DNA of 64,000 nucleotides from Burkholderiales bacterium (GCA_023511995.1 JAIMAL010000011.1:1-64000); one strand, 5' to 3'; positions 1 to 11,801 are shown, counted from the stretch's first letter. Notes: generated from the sequence alone by a model not told the origin. Numbers and translations: made by a program.

Positions 1-56
1 GGCTCGCGCCGATGATAGTGGAGATCCCCTCCGCGAAAGTAGGTCACCGCCAGGCA
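1..56 (+). rRNA. rrf: 5S ribosomal RNA, 3' end (partial)
   Basis: The first bases match the conserved 3' half of bacterial 5S rRNA: the GATGATAGTG block, the GAAAGTAGGTCA block and the terminal CGCCAGGC. The gene starts before the window, so this is the tail of an rRNA operon on the plus strand. The exact 3' end, near 55-57, is uncertain by a base or two. Confidence 0.9.
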
Positions 57-68
57 CCCCCACCCCAC

Positions 69-98
69 AAAGCCCTCAAAAAGAGGGCTTTGTCTTTT
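69..98 (+). terminator. Intrinsic terminator of the rRNA operon
   Basis: Nine-bp stem AAAGCCCTC/GAGGGCTTT (69-77 with 83-91) followed by a T-rich stretch, 13 bases after the 5S rRNA end. It is a typical rho-independent terminator. Confidence 0.88.
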
Positions 99-352
99 GC
101 ACGAGGTACACTTCGCATCCCCCTGGCCCTGGCGCACTGTCGGGCATGCCCCGGGGTGCCGGCCGTCTAAGTCTCCACCGGAGCATCCCAGCCGCGCTGG
201 CGACAGCTTGAGTGCGCCAGCCTTAAGATGCCGGGCGGACCTGCCTGAGCCGCGGCGCACCCGGGGGCTTTGCCGCCGTGGGGAAGCCGTGGGCCTCTTT
301 GCCGCGGGCCTCGCGGCAAAGAGCGGATTCCTTCCCTTAGTTCTTGTTTTCC
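99..352. other. Non-coding spacer between rRNA operon and rimP operon
   Basis: No credible gene was seen. Open frames exist, but they lack a ribosome-binding site and resemble no known protein. The stretch holds the imperfect arms GCTGGCG/CGCCAGC near 198-223 and a perfect 12-bp stem-loop at 295-323 (listed separately). Confidence 0.6.
295..323. repeat. Perfect 12-bp inverted repeat
   Basis: CTCTTTGCCGCG (295-306) and CGCGGCAAAGAG (312-323) are exact reverse complements around a 5-base loop. No T-run follows on either strand, so it is not a standard terminator. It ends about 30 bases before the candidate rimP -10 box, which would suit a protein-binding operator or an RNA hairpin from read-through. 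Function unknown. Confidence 0.7.
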
Positions 353-361
353 TGTTATAAT
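353..361 (+). promoter_or_regulatory. Extended -10 promoter for the rimP operon
   Basis: TGTTATAAT matches the extended -10 pattern TGnTATAAT with a consensus hexamer at 356-361. No good -35 box is visible at 17 bp, as is usual for extended -10 promoters. Transcription would start near 368, just before the leader hairpin at 377. Confidence 0.6.
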
Positions 362-376
362 GGCCGACTCAAAGGG

Positions 377-398
377 ATGGGCGTTGCGCCCATTTTTT
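377..398 (+). terminator. Terminator-like hairpin in the rimP leader (attenuator candidate)
   Basis: ATGGGCG (377-383), loop TTG, CGCCCAT (387-393), then a run of six T (393-398). It has the form of a rho-independent terminator, but it lies between the candidate promoter (353-361) and the rimP start at 414. Transcripts would meet it about 10-30 nt after initiation. Control of the rimP-nusA-infB operon by premature termination, perhaps with NusA feedback, is inferred. Confidence 0.65.
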
Positions 399-413
399 GT
401 TTCTGGCGGTCGT

Positions 414-845
414 ATGGACTTGCAGGCGCTGTTGGAGAAGACATTGCCCGGACTTGGGTACGAGCTCGTGGACCTGGAGAGGGGCCACCGAGGCAGGCTG
501 ATTCGCCTATTCATCGACAAGCCGGGCGGGGTCACCATCGATGACTGCGTGCGGGTGAGCAACCATCTCACCCGGCTGCTCGCGGTGGAGCTCGACTATG
601 ACTACGACCGCCTGGAGGTGTCGTCGCCCGGCCTGGACCGCCCCTTGAAGAAGGCCGCCGATTTCGAGCGCTTCGCCGGCGAGCGGGCGCAGCTCAAGCT
701 GCGTGTGCCGGTGGAAGGACGTCGCAACGTAAGTGGGGTGCTCAAAGGCGTGCACGAGGGCGTACTGGAAATGGATGTGGACGGAATGCTGAAGACGTTC
801 GAGCTCGCGAACATCGAGAAAGCGCGTCTCATCCCCAATATTTGA
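414..845 (+). CDS. rimP: Ribosome maturation factor RimP
   Basis: A 143-residue protein needed for late maturation of the 30S subunit. The N-terminal part ([20 protein letters not shown]) and the block with [19 protein letters not shown] are typical of RimP, and length fits the family. The ATG at 414 was chosen because it gives the canonical N-terminus; in-frame codons upstream fall inside the leader hairpin and promoter. It is first in rimP-nusA-infB-rbfA-truB, and its end lies 14 bases before the nusA start with the nusA ribosome-binding site between. A terminator-like hairpin in its leader suggests attenuation. Confidence 0.95.
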   Translation: MDLQALLEKTLPGLGYELVDLERGHRGRLIRLFIDKPGGVTIDDCVRVSNHLTRLLAVELDYDYDRLEVSSPGLDRPLKKAADFERFAGERAQLKLRVPVEGRRNVSGVLKGVHEGVLEMDVDGMLKTFELANIEKARLIPNI

Positions 846-859
846 CCGGAGGTTGTTGT

Positions 860-2350
860 ATGAGCCGCGAAATTCTTCTGGTGGTGGATGCGCTGGCGCG
901 CGAAAAGAACGTGGACAGGGAAGTGGTGTTCTCCGCCCTCGAGCTCGCGCTCGCCTCGGCGACGAAGAAGCGGTTTCACGAGGACGTAGATGTCCGGGTG
1001 AGCATCGACCGGGAAACGGGCAAATACGAGACATTCCGTCGCTGGCACGTGGTGCCCGATGAAGAGTATGTGGACGAAGGCCTGCAGATCCCCCTTTCCG
1101 AGGCGCGCAAGAAGCAGCCGGACATCGAGGTGGGCGGCGTGATCGAGGAACACCTGGAACCCGTCGAGTTTGGGCGCATCGGTGCGCAGACGGCAAAGCA
1201 GGTGATCCTGCAGAAAATCCGGGAAGCGGAGCGGGAGCAGATTCTCAATGACTTCCTGGAGCGCAAGGAGCACCTGGTCACGGGCGTCATCAAGCGCATG
1301 GAGCGGGGCAATGCCATCATCGAGTCTGGTCGCATCGAGGCCGTGCTGCCGCGGGATCAGATGATTCCCAAGGAAAACCTGCGGGTGGGCGATCGGGTGC
1401 GCGCCTATCTACTCAAGATCGATCGTGCGGCGCGGGGCCCTCAGCTCATCCTGTCGCGCATCACGCCGGAGTTTCTGGTCAAGCTGTTCGAGCTGGAGGT
1501 ACCCGAGATCGAGGAAGGTCTGATCGAGATCAAGGCGGCGGCACGCGACCCTGGAGTACGGGCGAAGATCGCCGTCAAGTCCAATGACCCCCGCATCGAC
1601 CCACAGGGGACCTGTATCGGCATGCGGGGATCGCGCGTACAGGCCGTCACCAGCGAGCTCGCCGGTGAGCGGGTGGATATCGTGTTGTGGTCAGCGGACC
1701 CCGCGCAGTTCGTGATCAACGCACTGGCTCCAGCGGAAATCTCCAGCATCGTCGTCGACGAGGACAAGCACAGCATGGACGTGGTGGTGGAAGAGAACCA
1801 GCTTGCCCTGGCCATCGGCCGCGGTGGCCAGAACGTGCGCCTTGCCTCCGAGCTCACCGGCTGGGACCTCAATATCATGACCGCGGAAGAAGCCCAGCAG
1901 AAGAGCGCCGAAGAGGCGGAGCGGATCATGAAGGAGTTCATGGAAAAACTCGACGTGGACGAGGAAGTCGCCCAGGTGCTGGTGGAGGCGGGTTTCACGT
2001 CGTTGGAGGAAATCGCTTACGTGCCTTTGTCCGAGATGCTGGAGATCGAGGCCTTTGATGAGGAGACGATCAACGAACTGCGCAGCAGGGCCCGTAACGT
2101 GCTCCTCACCGACGCCATCGCCAGTGAAGAGAAAGTGGAGCACGTCGCCGAGGATTTGGCGAACGTGGCCGGGATGGATGCGGAAACCGCCCGCCTGCTG
2201 GCGGCCAAGGGGATCTCCACCATGGAGGAGCTGGCCGATCTCGCGGTGGACGATCTGGTGGAGATGACCGGCATGGACCCGGAGCGGGCCAAGAGCCTCA
2301 TCATGACGGCGCGTGCGCCGTGGTTTGCGGCGGAACAGAGCGGCGGTTGA
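860..2350 (+). CDS. nusA: Transcription termination/antitermination factor NusA
   Basis: A 496-residue RNA-polymerase-associated factor acting in pausing, termination and antitermination. Domains in order: N-terminal RNAP-binding domain (about 1-125), S1 domain (about 135-200, with [20 protein letters not shown]), two KH domains ([10 protein letters not shown] and [11 protein letters not shown] loops), and two C-terminal acidic repeats, each with a helix-hairpin-helix-like sequence, as in gamma- and betaproteobacterial NusA. The start at ATG 860 is supported by GGAGG at 848-852. Second gene of the rimP operon; may feed back on the leader hairpin at 377 (inference). Confidence 0.97.
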   Translation: MSREILLVVDALAREKNVDREVVFSALELALASATKKRFHEDVDVRVSIDRETGKYETFRRWHVVPDEEYVDEGLQIPLSEARKKQPDIEVGGVIEEHLEPVEFGRIGAQTAKQVILQKIREAEREQILNDFLERKEHLVTGVIKRMERGNAIIESGRIEAVLPRDQMIPKENLRVGDRVRAYLLKIDRAARGPQLILSRITPEFLVKLFELEVPEIEEGLIEIKAAARDPGVRAKIAVKSNDPRIDPQGTCIGMRGSRVQAVTSELAGERVDIVLWSADPAQFVINALAPAEISSIVVDEDKHSMDVVVEENQLALAIGRGGQNVRLASELTGWDLNIMTAEEAQQKSAEEAERIMKEFMEKLDVDEEVAQVLVEAGFTSLEEIAYVPLSEMLEIEAFDEETINELRSRARNVLLTDAIASEEKVEHVAEDLANVAGMDAETARLLAAKGISTMEELADLAVDDLVEMTGMDPERAKSLIMTARAPWFAAEQSGG

Positions 2351-2380
2351 GAGAACGGACGGAATAGAGGGAGGGCTTCA

Positions 2381-4933
<2,553 letters not shown>

Positions 4934-4948
4934 TGACCGCGTGAGTCC

Positions 4949-5323
4949 ATGGCAAAGGATCATTCCCGTCTGCGGCGCGTTGCGGAACAGATCCGGCGCG
5001 AGCTCGCCGACCTGCTTCGCCTGGAAGTGAAGGACCCCCGCATCGGCATGGTCACCCTCACCGATGTGGAGGTCAGCAACGATTACGCCCATGCCAAGGT
5101 CTATTTCAGTCTCCTCGGTGACCAGGCGCGGGTCCAGGAGGCGCTGCAGGGCCTGCAGTCGGCGGCGGGTTTCCTGCGCAGCGAGGTGGCCAGACGGGTC
5201 AAATTGCGGGTGATGCCCCAGCTCCATTTCGTGCATGACACCTCCATCGAACGGGGCATGCAGATGGACAAGCTCATCGAGGCGGCGATCGCCGAGGACG
5301 CCAAACGTCATCAGGGCGAGTAG
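4949..5323 (+). CDS. rbfA: Ribosome-binding factor A
   Basis: A 124-residue KH-fold cold-shock factor that binds the 16S 5' region during 30S maturation. Typical family sequence: RRVAEQIRRELADLLRLEVKD near the start, then VTLTDVEVSNDYAHAKVYFS and LHFVHDTSIERG. It follows infB by 15 bases and precedes truB by 7, so translation is probably coupled. Together with rimP it makes this operon a 30S assembly unit. Confidence 0.95.
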   Translation: MAKDHSRLRRVAEQIRRELADLLRLEVKDPRIGMVTLTDVEVSNDYAHAKVYFSLLGDQARVQEALQGLQSAAGFLRSEVARRVKLRVMPQLHFVHDTSIERGMQMDKLIEAAIAEDAKRHQGE

Positions 5324-5330
5324 CACGCGC

Positions 5331-6278
5331 ATGGGGGGCAAGTGGCCGAAGCGCGCCATCGACGGCGTGCTGCTGTTGGACAAACCTGTGGGCATGACCT
5401 CCAATGGCGCGTTGCAGCACGCAAGGCGCCTCTACCAGGCCGCCAAGGCGGGCCACACCGGCAACCTCGACCCGCTGGCCAGCGGCCTGCTCCCCATCTG
5501 TTTCGGTGAAGCGACCAAGTTCTCCCACTATCTGACCGACGCGGACAAACGCTATCGCGCCGTGATCCGGCTGGGCCAGACCACGGATACCGGGGATGCG
5601 GACGGGCAGGTGCTGGAAACCCGTCCCGTCGAGGTCAGCCGGGCACAGGTGGAGGCGGTCCTGGGCCGTTTCGTGGGCGAAATCGAGCAGGTGCCGCCCA
5701 TGCACTCGGCGCTGAAATACCAGGGGCGGCCCCTTTACCACTACGCGCGCAAGGGTGTTGAAGTGGAGCGCGCCCCCCGGCGGGTGGTCATCCACGAGCT
5801 GCGGCTTCTCGACTTTACGGGGGACACCCTCGAAGTGGACGTGCACTGCAGCAAGGGTACTTATGTCCGGGTGCTGGCGGAGGACATCGGGCGTCTTCTT
5901 GGCTGCGGCGGCCACCTGGCGGCGTTACGCCGGACCGGTGTCGGGCCGTTTTCCGTCGACGACGCCATTGCTCTCGACCGGCTGGAAGCCATGGGCGAGG
6001 CGGACCGCATGGCCCAGCTGCTGCCCACCGACGTGCTCGTTGCCGATCTTCCCCGCATCGATCTCGATGCCGACGGGGCTTTCTATTTCAGACGCGGCCA
6101 GGCGCTTTGGCTGCCGCGCCTGGAATTTTCTCGGGTTTACCGGGTTTACGATGAAAAACAAAAATTTATCGGCATAGCCCAGGTTGACCGGGATGGCCGG
6201 CTCGCCCCCCGCCGGCTTTTGGCCGAAAGCCAGGCCGCGGCGCACCAGGCGGGGGGAGGAGCCGGGAAAAGCTTGTGA
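5331..6278 (+). CDS. truB: tRNA pseudouridine(55) synthase TruB
   Basis: A 315-residue enzyme that converts U55 in the T loop of elongator tRNAs to pseudouridine. The catalytic aspartate is in [12 protein letters not shown] (Asp47). DKPVGMTSN near the N-terminus and [13 protein letters not shown] are also family hallmarks; a PUA-like C-terminal region follows. ATG 5331 gives the usual N-terminus ([19 protein letters not shown]) and lies 7 bases after rbfA; an upstream in-frame ATG would overlap rbfA heavily. The 3' end carries a candidate promoter for rpsO. Confidence 0.95.
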   Translation: MGGKWPKRAIDGVLLLDKPVGMTSNGALQHARRLYQAAKAGHTGNLDPLASGLLPICFGEATKFSHYLTDADKRYRAVIRLGQTTDTGDADGQVLETRPVEVSRAQVEAVLGRFVGEIEQVPPMHSALKYQGRPLYHYARKGVEVERAPRRVVIHELRLLDFTGDTLEVDVHCSKGTYVRVLAEDIGRLLGCGGHLAALRRTGVGPFSVDDAIALDRLEAMGEADRMAQLLPTDVLVADLPRIDLDADGAFYFRRGQALWLPRLEFSRVYRVYDEKQKFIGIAQVDRDGRLAPRRLLAESQAAAHQAGGGAGKSL

Positions 6279-6302
6279 AACTGGATATTTGGCGTGTAAA
6301 AT
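6273..6302 (+). promoter_or_regulatory. Candidate promoter of rpsO-pnp
   Basis: TTGTGA (6273-6278), 18-base spacer, TAAAAT (6297-6302), overlapping the end of truB. Transcription would begin near 6309, 19 bases before rpsO. It would separate rpsO-pnp from the rimP operon. Match by eye only. Confidence 0.45.
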
Positions 6303-6327
6303 TTCGCCTTTCTCTGGAGCGAAACGA

Positions 6328-6597
6328 ATGGCTGTCACCACCGCTGAAAAAGCAAAGATTGTGCGCGAGTACCAACTGGCGCAAGGCGATACCGGCTCGC
6401 CCGAGGTGCAGGTCGCGCTGATGACTGCGCGCATCAATGACCTCACCGAACACTTCAAGACCCATGTCAAGGATCACCATTCCCGCCGCGGTCTGCTCAA
6501 GCTGGTGAGCAAGCGGCGCAAGCTGCTTGACTATCTCAAGCGCACCAATGCGGACCGCTATCGGGCATTGATCGACCGCCTCGGTCTGCGCAAGTAA
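6328..6597 (+). CDS. rpsO: 30S ribosomal protein S15
   Basis: An 89-residue primary 16S rRNA-binding protein. Near-full match to the family, including [35 protein letters not shown] and the basic end. ATG 6328 follows a GGAGCGAA ribosome-binding site. It sits between truB and pnp, the classic order, and is followed by an intrinsic terminator, so S15 can be made in excess over PNPase. Confidence 0.97.
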   Translation: MAVTTAEKAKIVREYQLAQGDTGSPEVQVALMTARINDLTEHFKTHVKDHHSRRGLLKLVSKRRKLLDYLKRTNADRYRALIDRLGLRK

Positions 6598-6611
6598 GGC
6601 GGGTGTGGGAA

Positions 6612-6634
6612 AGGCGCGGTCTCCGCGCCTTTTT
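6612..6634 (+). terminator. Terminator between rpsO and pnp
   Basis: Eight-bp stem AGGCGCGG/CCGCGCCT (6612-6619 with 6623-6630), 3-base loop and T-run. It lies 15 bases after the rpsO stop; partial read-through would feed pnp. Confidence 0.85.
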
Positions 6635-6695
6635 CAATTGGAGGTTTGGTTTTTTCCTGGCCGTGGCTGCGGCCTTTCAGTTGAGGATTCCCAAG

Positions 6696-8834
6696 GTGGC
6701 ATATTTCAAGAAGACCTTTGCCTACGGCAAACACCAGGTGACTCTGGAAACGGGGGAGATCGCGCGGCAGGCGAGCGGCGCGGTGATGGTTAACATGGAC
6801 GACACCTGTGTGCTGGTCACGGTGGTGGCGGCGAAGGGGGTGAAACCGGGCCAGGATTTCTTCCCCCTGACCGTGGATTACCAGGAACGTACCTACGCTG
6901 CAGGGCGCATTCCCGGCAGCTTCTTTCGGCGTGAAGGCAAGCCCTCCGAGAAGGAAATTCTCACCTCCCGCCTCATCGACCGCCCCCTGCGGCCCCTCTT
7001 TCCCGATGGTTTCTACAACGAAGTGCAGATCGTGGCGACGGTGATGTCCGCCAACCCCGACGTGGATCCGGACATCCCGGCGCTCATCGGGGCGTCGGCG
7101 GCGCTATCCCTTTCCGGTGTGCCTTTCCACGGCCCCATTGGCGCCGCCCGCGTGGGTTACCAGGACGGCCAGTATCTGCTCAATCCCACCATCAGCGAGC
7201 TGAAGACTTCTGAGCTCGATCTGGTGGTGGCGGGCACGGAGCAGGCGGTGTTGATGGTGGAATCGGAGGCCATGGAGCTGCCCGAGGACGTGATGCTGGG
7301 GGCGGTGATGTTCGGCCACGAACAGTTGCAAACCGTCATCCGGGCCATCAACGAGCTTACCGAAGAGGCCGGTGCCGAGCCGTGGGACTGGACGCCGCCT
7401 GCGCGTGACGAAGCCCTGGTGGAACGCATCCGCCAGCTTGCCGAAGCGGAGCTTCAGGAAGCCTACCGCATCACCCAGAAACAGCAGCGAGTGGCGCGGG
7501 TGGATGCGATCCGGGAAAAAGTCTTTGCCGAGCTCATCACGCCCGACATGGATACCATGGCGCAGAACGCCATCAAGTCCCATTTCTTCGAGTTGGAAGC
7601 CAAGGTGGTGCGCAGCCGCATCCTCGCCGGTGAGCCCCGGATCGATGGTCGCGACACGCGCACGGTGCGCCCCATCAGTATCCGCACCGGCATCCTACCC
7701 CGTGCCCACGGCTCCGCCCTCTTCACACGGGGGGAAACGCAGGCGCTGGTGGTGGCGACCCTGGGTACCGCCCGCGATGCACAAATCATCGATGCCCTCG
7801 AAGGCAGCTATTCCGAGCGTTTCATGATGCATTACAACATGCCCCCCTATGCCACCGGTGAGACCGGGCGGGTGGGCGTGCCCAAGCGGCGGGAAATCGG
7901 CCATGGCTGGCTGGCGAAGCGGGCTCTGCTGGCCGTGCTGCCCAGCGAGGAGGAATTCGCCTATTCCATCCGCCTCGTTTCCGAAATCACGGAATCCAAT
8001 GGCTCCAGCTCCATGGCTTCGGTCTGCGGCGGCTGTCTTGCCCTGATGGATGCGGGCGTGCCGGTGAAGGCCCATACGGCGGGGATCGCCATGGGCCTGA
8101 TCAAGGAAGGGAACCGCTTTGCCGTGCTCACCGACATCCTGGGGGATGAGGACCACCTGGGTGACATGGATTTCAAGGTGGCCGGCACCGAACGCGGTGT
8201 CACTGCCCTGCAGATGGACATCAAGATCACCGGCATCACCAAGGAGATCATGCAGGTCGCCCTCAATCAGGCGCGGGAAGGGCGCATGCACATCCTCAAG
8301 CTCATGAAGGAGGCCATGCCCCAAGTGCGGGAGGAGCTTTCCACTTACGCCCCCCGCATGATCACCATGAAGATCAACCCGGAGAAGATCCGGGACGTGA
8401 TCGGCAAGGGTGGAGCCGTCATCCGTGCCCTCACCGAGGAGACCGGAACCCAGATCGATATCGCCGAGGATGGCACGGTCACCATCGCCTGCGTCAATCC
8501 GGAAGCCGGCGCCGCCGCCAAGCGGCGCATCGAGGAACTCACCGCCGAAGTGGAAGTGGGCAAGGTGTACGAGGGGACGGTGCTCAAGCTGCTGGATTTC
8601 GGCGCCATCGTCAGTGTGCTGCCCGGCCGGGACGGCCTGTTGCACATCTCCCAGATTGCCCATGAACGGGTGAACAACGTCTCCGACTACCTCAAGGAAG
8701 GCCAGACCGTGCGCGTCAAGGTCCTGGAGGCGGACGAGAAGGGTCGCCTGCGTCTTTCCATGAAGGCCCTCTTGGAGCCGCCGGCAGGACAGAAGGCTGA
8801 GAGCGCGGAAAAGAAACCCGAGCCGGCGGCCTGA
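6696..8834 (+). CDS. pnp: Polyribonucleotide nucleotidyltransferase (PNPase)
   Basis: A 712-residue phosphorolytic 3'-5' exoribonuclease and degradosome component. Two RNase PH-like cores are joined by an all-helical segment, then a KH domain ([20 protein letters not shown]) and an S1 domain ([20 protein letters not shown]) at the C-terminus. The start is taken as GTG 6696, giving [20 protein letters not shown], with TGAGGA 9 bases upstream. Upstream in-frame codons would run into the rpsO terminator. Expression may come through that terminator or from an unseen promoter. Confidence 0.96.
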   Translation: MAYFKKTFAYGKHQVTLETGEIARQASGAVMVNMDDTCVLVTVVAAKGVKPGQDFFPLTVDYQERTYAAGRIPGSFFRREGKPSEKEILTSRLIDRPLRPLFPDGFYNEVQIVATVMSANPDVDPDIPALIGASAALSLSGVPFHGPIGAARVGYQDGQYLLNPTISELKTSELDLVVAGTEQAVLMVESEAMELPEDVMLGAVMFGHEQLQTVIRAINELTEEAGAEPWDWTPPARDEALVERIRQLAEAELQEAYRITQKQQRVARVDAIREKVFAELITPDMDTMAQNAIKSHFFELEAKVVRSRILAGEPRIDGRDTRTVRPISIRTGILPRAHGSALFTRGETQALVVATLGTARDAQIIDALEGSYSERFMMHYNMPPYATGETGRVGVPKRREIGHGWLAKRALLAVLPSEEEFAYSIRLVSEITESNGSSSMASVCGGCLALMDAGVPVKAHTAGIAMGLIKEGNRFAVLTDILGDEDHLGDMDFKVAGTERGVTALQMDIKITGITKEIMQVALNQAREGRMHILKLMKEAMPQVREELSTYAPRMITMKINPEKIRDVIGKGGAVIRALTEETGTQIDIAEDGTVTIACVNPEAGAAAKRRIEELTAEVEVGKVYEGTVLKLLDFGAIVSVLPGRDGLLHISQIAHERVNNVSDYLKEGQTVRVKVLEADEKGRLRLSMKALLEPPAGQKAESAEKKPEPAA

Positions 8835-8853
8835 TTTCTACTGGGGTCGGAAG

Positions 8854-8879
8854 AAGGGCGGCTTCGGCTGCCCTTTTTC
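8854..8879 (+). terminator. Terminator after pnp
   Basis: AAGGGCGGC, TTCG tetraloop, GCTGCCCTT, then T-run; one G-T wobble. The cUUCGg loop makes it very stable. It ends the rpsO-pnp transcript before the convergent 8994-9446 gene. Confidence 0.88.
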
Positions 8880-8993
8880 ATTGGCGAAGCCTTTTCAACC
8901 CGCCCCGCTCCCGCTAGCGTGGCGCCAAGGCGCCGGCGCCCAGGCCGGGAGGTGGGTCCTACCGATCGGCAGGGGGCTGGGCCGGAGGCCCTT

Positions 8994-9446
8994 TCAGCGC
9001 AGCGAGGCGAGGAAGCCCTGCCACCAGCGGCGTCGGCTCTGGGGCACAATCCAGGCCGGTTTCAGTTCCACTGGTGGCACCTGGCTCATCACCCAGCCGG
9101 GCAGGACGGGATTCCTGGAAGAGCCGCAACTGCTGCCGAGGTGGTTGGGGTCGTAGATCTTGATGAAGGTGGGATGCTCCAGATCGTCTGCATAGACGAT
9201 GCTGCAGTAGTCCTCCCGGTGTTCTTCCCGCAGCAGGCGATCCAGGTCGGTGATGAATTTGCGCACGTGGTCGGCATCGGCCGGCGCGGTGGGGGGAGGC
9301 TCCCCCACGGCGTAGAGGTACCAGCCGGCCTGGGGATCGACCCGCTGCCAGAAGGCGGTGAGCTGATCCCACTGCATGATGCCGTACAACAGCCCGTTGA
9401 GCTTGCGGGTGAAGTCGGTATCCGGCAGTGGGGCAGGGGCGCTCAT
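8994..9446 (-). CDS. Conserved hypothetical protein coupled to dksA
   Basis: A 150-residue protein I do not recognise as a named family. The N-terminal half holds LNGLLYGIMQWDQLTAFWQR and GWYLYAVGE; the middle has DHVRKFITDLDRLLREEHRE and DYCSIVYADDL; then IKIYDPNHLGSSCGSSR and a Pro/Trp-rich tail. No signal peptide or membrane segment is visible, so it is probably cytoplasmic. ATG at 9446 lies 7 bases after the dksA stop, with GAGG in between, so translation is likely coupled to dksA. The context suggests a role near the stringent response, but no function can be assigned. Confidence 0.7.
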   Translation of the reverse strand: MSAPAPLPDTDFTRKLNGLLYGIMQWDQLTAFWQRVDPQAGWYLYAVGEPPPTAPADADHVRKFITDLDRLLREEHREDYCSIVYADDLEHPTFIKIYDPNHLGSSCGSSRNPVLPGWVMSQVPPVELKPAWIVPQSRRRWWQGFLASLR

Positions 9447-9453
9447 GGAGGGT

Positions 9454-9876
9454 TTACTTGGCCATTTGCCGCTCGCGCAGCTCGTCCAGGGTCTTGCAGT
9501 CGATGCAGAGTGTGGCGGTGGGACGGGCTTCCAGCCGTTTGAGGCCGATTTCCACCCCGCAGCTTTCACAGTAGCCGTATTCCCCGGCGTCGATCTTGGC
9601 CAGGGTCTCCTCGATCTTTTTGATGAGCTTGCGTTCCCGGTCCCGGTTACGCAGCTCCAAGGCCATGTCGGACTCCTGACTTGCCCGATCGTTGGGATCA
9701 GCGAATACCGTCGCCTCGTCCTGCATGGTGTGGACGGTGCGGTCGATGTCCTGGGACAGCTCGGCTTTCCACTCCTCCAGGATTTTGCGAAAATGCGCGA
9801 GCTGTTTCGGGTTCATATAGGCTTCGCCCTTCTTGGGTACGTAGGGGGCGAAGGTCTTGTGGAATTCTGCAGCCAT
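9454..9876 (-). CDS. dksA: RNA polymerase-binding transcription factor DksA
   Basis: A 140-residue factor that enters the RNAP secondary channel and works with ppGpp to repress rRNA and activate amino-acid promoters. It has a coiled coil with the acidic tip [11 protein letters not shown] (two tip Asp residues) and a four-cysteine zinc finger, CESCG...CIDC, near the C-terminus. ATG 9876 gives [18 protein letters not shown] and fits the family length. A candidate promoter lies just upstream in the shared dksA/cbbY intergenic region. Confidence 0.95.
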   Translation of the reverse strand: MAAEFHKTFAPYVPKKGEAYMNPKQLAHFRKILEEWKAELSQDIDRTVHTMQDEATVFADPNDRASQESDMALELRNRDRERKLIKKIEETLAKIDAGEYGYCESCGVEIGLKRLEARPTATLCIDCKTLDELRERQMAK

Positions 9877-9905
9877 CTCAGTGTCACCGTCGGCGAAAAG
9901 CCGAT

Positions 9906-9934
9906 TTAATACCAGCTTTTCCCCGGTACCGCAA
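9906..9934 (-). promoter_or_regulatory. Candidate dksA promoter
   Basis: On the minus strand: TTGCGG (9934-9929), 17-base spacer, TATTAA (9911-9906), with TG one base before the -10 (extended -10). It lies 30 bases upstream of the dksA start. By-eye match only. Confidence 0.45.
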
Positions 9935-9968
9935 GCGCGGTTCTTCCCTCCCTCGAAGGAGCAGCCCC

Positions 9969-10736
9969 GTGACCCTGCAAGCCCTGATTTTCGACGTGGA
10001 CGGCACGCTCGCCGACACCGAACGTGATGGCCACCGGCTCGCATTCAACGCCGCCTTTCGCGAGTTTGGCCTGGACTGGGAGTGGGATGGGGTCCTCTAT
10101 GGGGAGCTTCTGACGATCACGGGCGGCAAGGAGCGCATCCGCCACTACGTGGCCCGGTACCGGCCGGATTTCGTGCCACCGCCGGACTTCGATGAACTGG
10201 TGGCGGCGCTGCACCAGGCCAAAACCCGCCACTATACGCAGCTTCTGGCCACCGGTGGCATTCCCCTGCGGCCGGGCGTGCGGCGGCTCCTGGAAGAGGC
10301 GCGGCAGGCGGGGCTTTCCCTGGCCATTGCCACGACCACCACGCCGGAGAACGTCACCGCCCTGCTGCGCCACAGTCTGGCGCCGGATGCGGAGGACTGG
10401 TTCGAGGTGATTGGCGCAGGAGACATCGTGCCGCACAAAAAACCGGCGCCCGATATCTATCATTGGGTTCTCGAGCACCTTGGGCTGGATGCTCGCGCCT
10501 GTGTGGCTTTCGAGGATTCGGAAAATGGCATCCGCGCGAGCCGGGCAGCCGGTTTGGCGACAGTGGTGACCGTCAACGACTACACCCGCAATCACGACTT
10601 CAGCGGTGCGATGGCGGTGCTGAGCGATCTGGGCGAGCCCGGGGCCCCCTTTCAGCTCATCGCCGGCGAGGCGGCGGGCAAGTCCTGGGTGGATGTGGCA
10701 CTGCTTGAGGCCTGGCATCGTCGCCAAGCCGGGTGA
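9969..10736 (+). CDS. cbbY: HAD-superfamily sugar phosphatase, CbbY type
   Basis: A 255-residue HAD subfamily IA phosphatase. Motif I is [16 protein letters not shown] with the nucleophile and acid/base Asp; motif II Thr is in [12 protein letters not shown]; motif III Lys is in [10 protein letters not shown]; motif IV is [23 protein letters not shown] in the cap domain is typical of CbbY proteins, which in Calvin-cycle bacteria dephosphorylate the Rubisco inhibitor xylulose 1,5-bisphosphate. Start is GTG 9969 behind GAAGGA; upstream in-frame codons fall in the dksA promoter region. It stands alone, divergent from dksA and convergent with folD, away from any cbb operon, so the substrate assignment is family-based. 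Confidence 0.82.
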   Translation: MTLQALIFDVDGTLADTERDGHRLAFNAAFREFGLDWEWDGVLYGELLTITGGKERIRHYVARYRPDFVPPPDFDELVAALHQAKTRHYTQLLATGGIPLRPGVRRLLEEARQAGLSLAIATTTTPENVTALLRHSLAPDAEDWFEVIGAGDIVPHKKPAPDIYHWVLEHLGLDARACVAFEDSENGIRASRAAGLATVVTVNDYTRNHDFSGAMAVLSDLGEPGAPFQLIAGEAAGKSWVDVALLEAWHRRQAG

Positions 10737-11594
10737 TCAAAGAGGGTCGTGCAGGTTGGCTGCCTGGAGGGTGTTGGCCAGCAGGGTGGCCACGGTCATG
10801 GGGCCCACCCCGCCGGGCACGGGGGTGATCCAGGCGGCGCGACGGGCAGCGGCTTCGAATTCCACATCGCCGCAGATGCGTCCATCGGGCAGCCGGTTGA
10901 TGCCCACGTCGATGACGATGGCGCCCTCCCGCACCCACTCGCCCCGGATCAGCCCCGGCTTGCCCACTGCCACCACCAGGATTTCCGCCTGGGCGACCAG
11001 TTGCGGCAGGTCGCGGGTGAAACGGTGGGCAATGGTCACCGTGCAGCCGGCGAGCAACAGCTCCAGGGCCATGGGCCGACCCACGTGATTGGATGCCCCC
11101 ACCACCAGCGCCTGCCTGCCCTTGAGCTCGGTGCCCGTGCTGCGCAACAGGTGCATCACACCCCAGGGCGTGCAGGAGCGCAGGATGGGTAGGCGCACTG
11201 CCAGCCGGCCGATGTTGTAGGGATGGAAACCGTCCACGTCCTTGTCCGGCCGGATGCGTTCGATCACCGTCTCCCCGTCGATGTGGGGGGGCAGGGGTGC
11301 CTGGACGAGGATGCCGTCCACACTGGCATCGGCATTGAGTTCGTCGATGAGGTGCAACAGCGTCTGTTCCGGGATGGCGGCGGGCAGATCATGGGAAACC
11401 GAGCGGACCCGCGCCGTCTCGCAGGCCTTGCGTTTGTTGCGTACGTAGATGGTGGAAGCGGGGTCGTCGCCCACCAGGATGACCGCCAGGGCCGGGGGGC
11501 GTTTGCCAGCGGCAAGCCGCACCTCCACCTGGCGGCGCACATCCGCGAGTAGCGTTTCGGCAAGGGCCTTGCCGTTGAGGATTCGGGCGCTCAT
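10737..11594 (-). CDS. folD: Bifunctional methylenetetrahydrofolate dehydrogenase/cyclohydrolase FolD
   Basis: A 285-residue NADP-dependent enzyme that interconverts 5,10-methylene-THF and 10-formyl-THF. Family hallmarks: [10 protein letters not shown] with the catalytic lysine, [14 protein letters not shown], and the Rossmann part with [17 protein letters not shown]; the C-terminal [15 protein letters not shown] is diagnostic. Its stop codon abuts that of cbbY with no base between, so the two genes converge without room for a terminator. Confidence 0.96.
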   Translation of the reverse strand: MSARILNGKALAETLLADVRRQVEVRLAAGKRPPALAVILVGDDPASTIYVRNKRKACETARVRSVSHDLPAAIPEQTLLHLIDELNADASVDGILVQAPLPPHIDGETVIERIRPDKDVDGFHPYNIGRLAVRLPILRSCTPWGVMHLLRSTGTELKGRQALVVGASNHVGRPMALELLLAGCTVTIAHRFTRDLPQLVAQAEILVVAVGKPGLIRGEWVREGAIVIDVGINRLPDGRICGDVEFEAAARRAAWITPVPGGVGPMTVATLLANTLQAANLHDPL

Positions 11595-11656
11595 GAAGGC
11601 GGGGGAAAAAAACCGAATGATCGCACTGCAAGCCCCTTTTCCTCAAGGGCTTTGCG

Positions 11657-11685
11657 TTGCTTTTTTGGGGGGCGGACGCTATAGT
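11657..11685 (+). promoter_or_regulatory. Candidate promoter of tRNA-Pro/tRNA-Arg
   Basis: TTGCTT (11657-11662), 17-base spacer, TATAGT (11680-11685). The tRNA-Pro 5' end is 12 bases further on, as expected for a short pre-tRNA leader. Confidence 0.5.
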
Positions 11686-11696
11686 CGCGCGTCGTT

Positions 11697-11773
11697 CGGG
11701 GTGTAGCGTAGCCTGGTAGCGCGCCTGCTTTGGGAGCAGGAAGTCGGGGGTTCGAATCCCTCCACCCCGACCC
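11697..11773 (+). tRNA. tRNA-Pro (anticodon TGG)
   Basis: Full cloverleaf: acceptor CGGGGTG/CACCCCG, anticodon stem CCTGC/GCAGG with loop TTTGGGA (anticodon TGG at 11731-11733), and T arm GGGGGTTCGAATCCCTC-like. The 3' CCA is not encoded (CCC follows the discriminator A) and must be added or repaired by nucleotidyltransferase. Confidence 0.95.
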
Positions 11774-11801
11774 CTCGCGCCCTTGCGGCGTCCTTGTCTT
11801 G

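Noticed and set aside
97-360. Small open frame in the rRNA-rimP spacer.
   Set aside because: It starts inside the terminator tail, has no ribosome-binding site, an Arg/Pro/Gly-rich composition typical of non-coding GC-rich DNA, and runs through the 12-bp hairpin and the rimP promoter.
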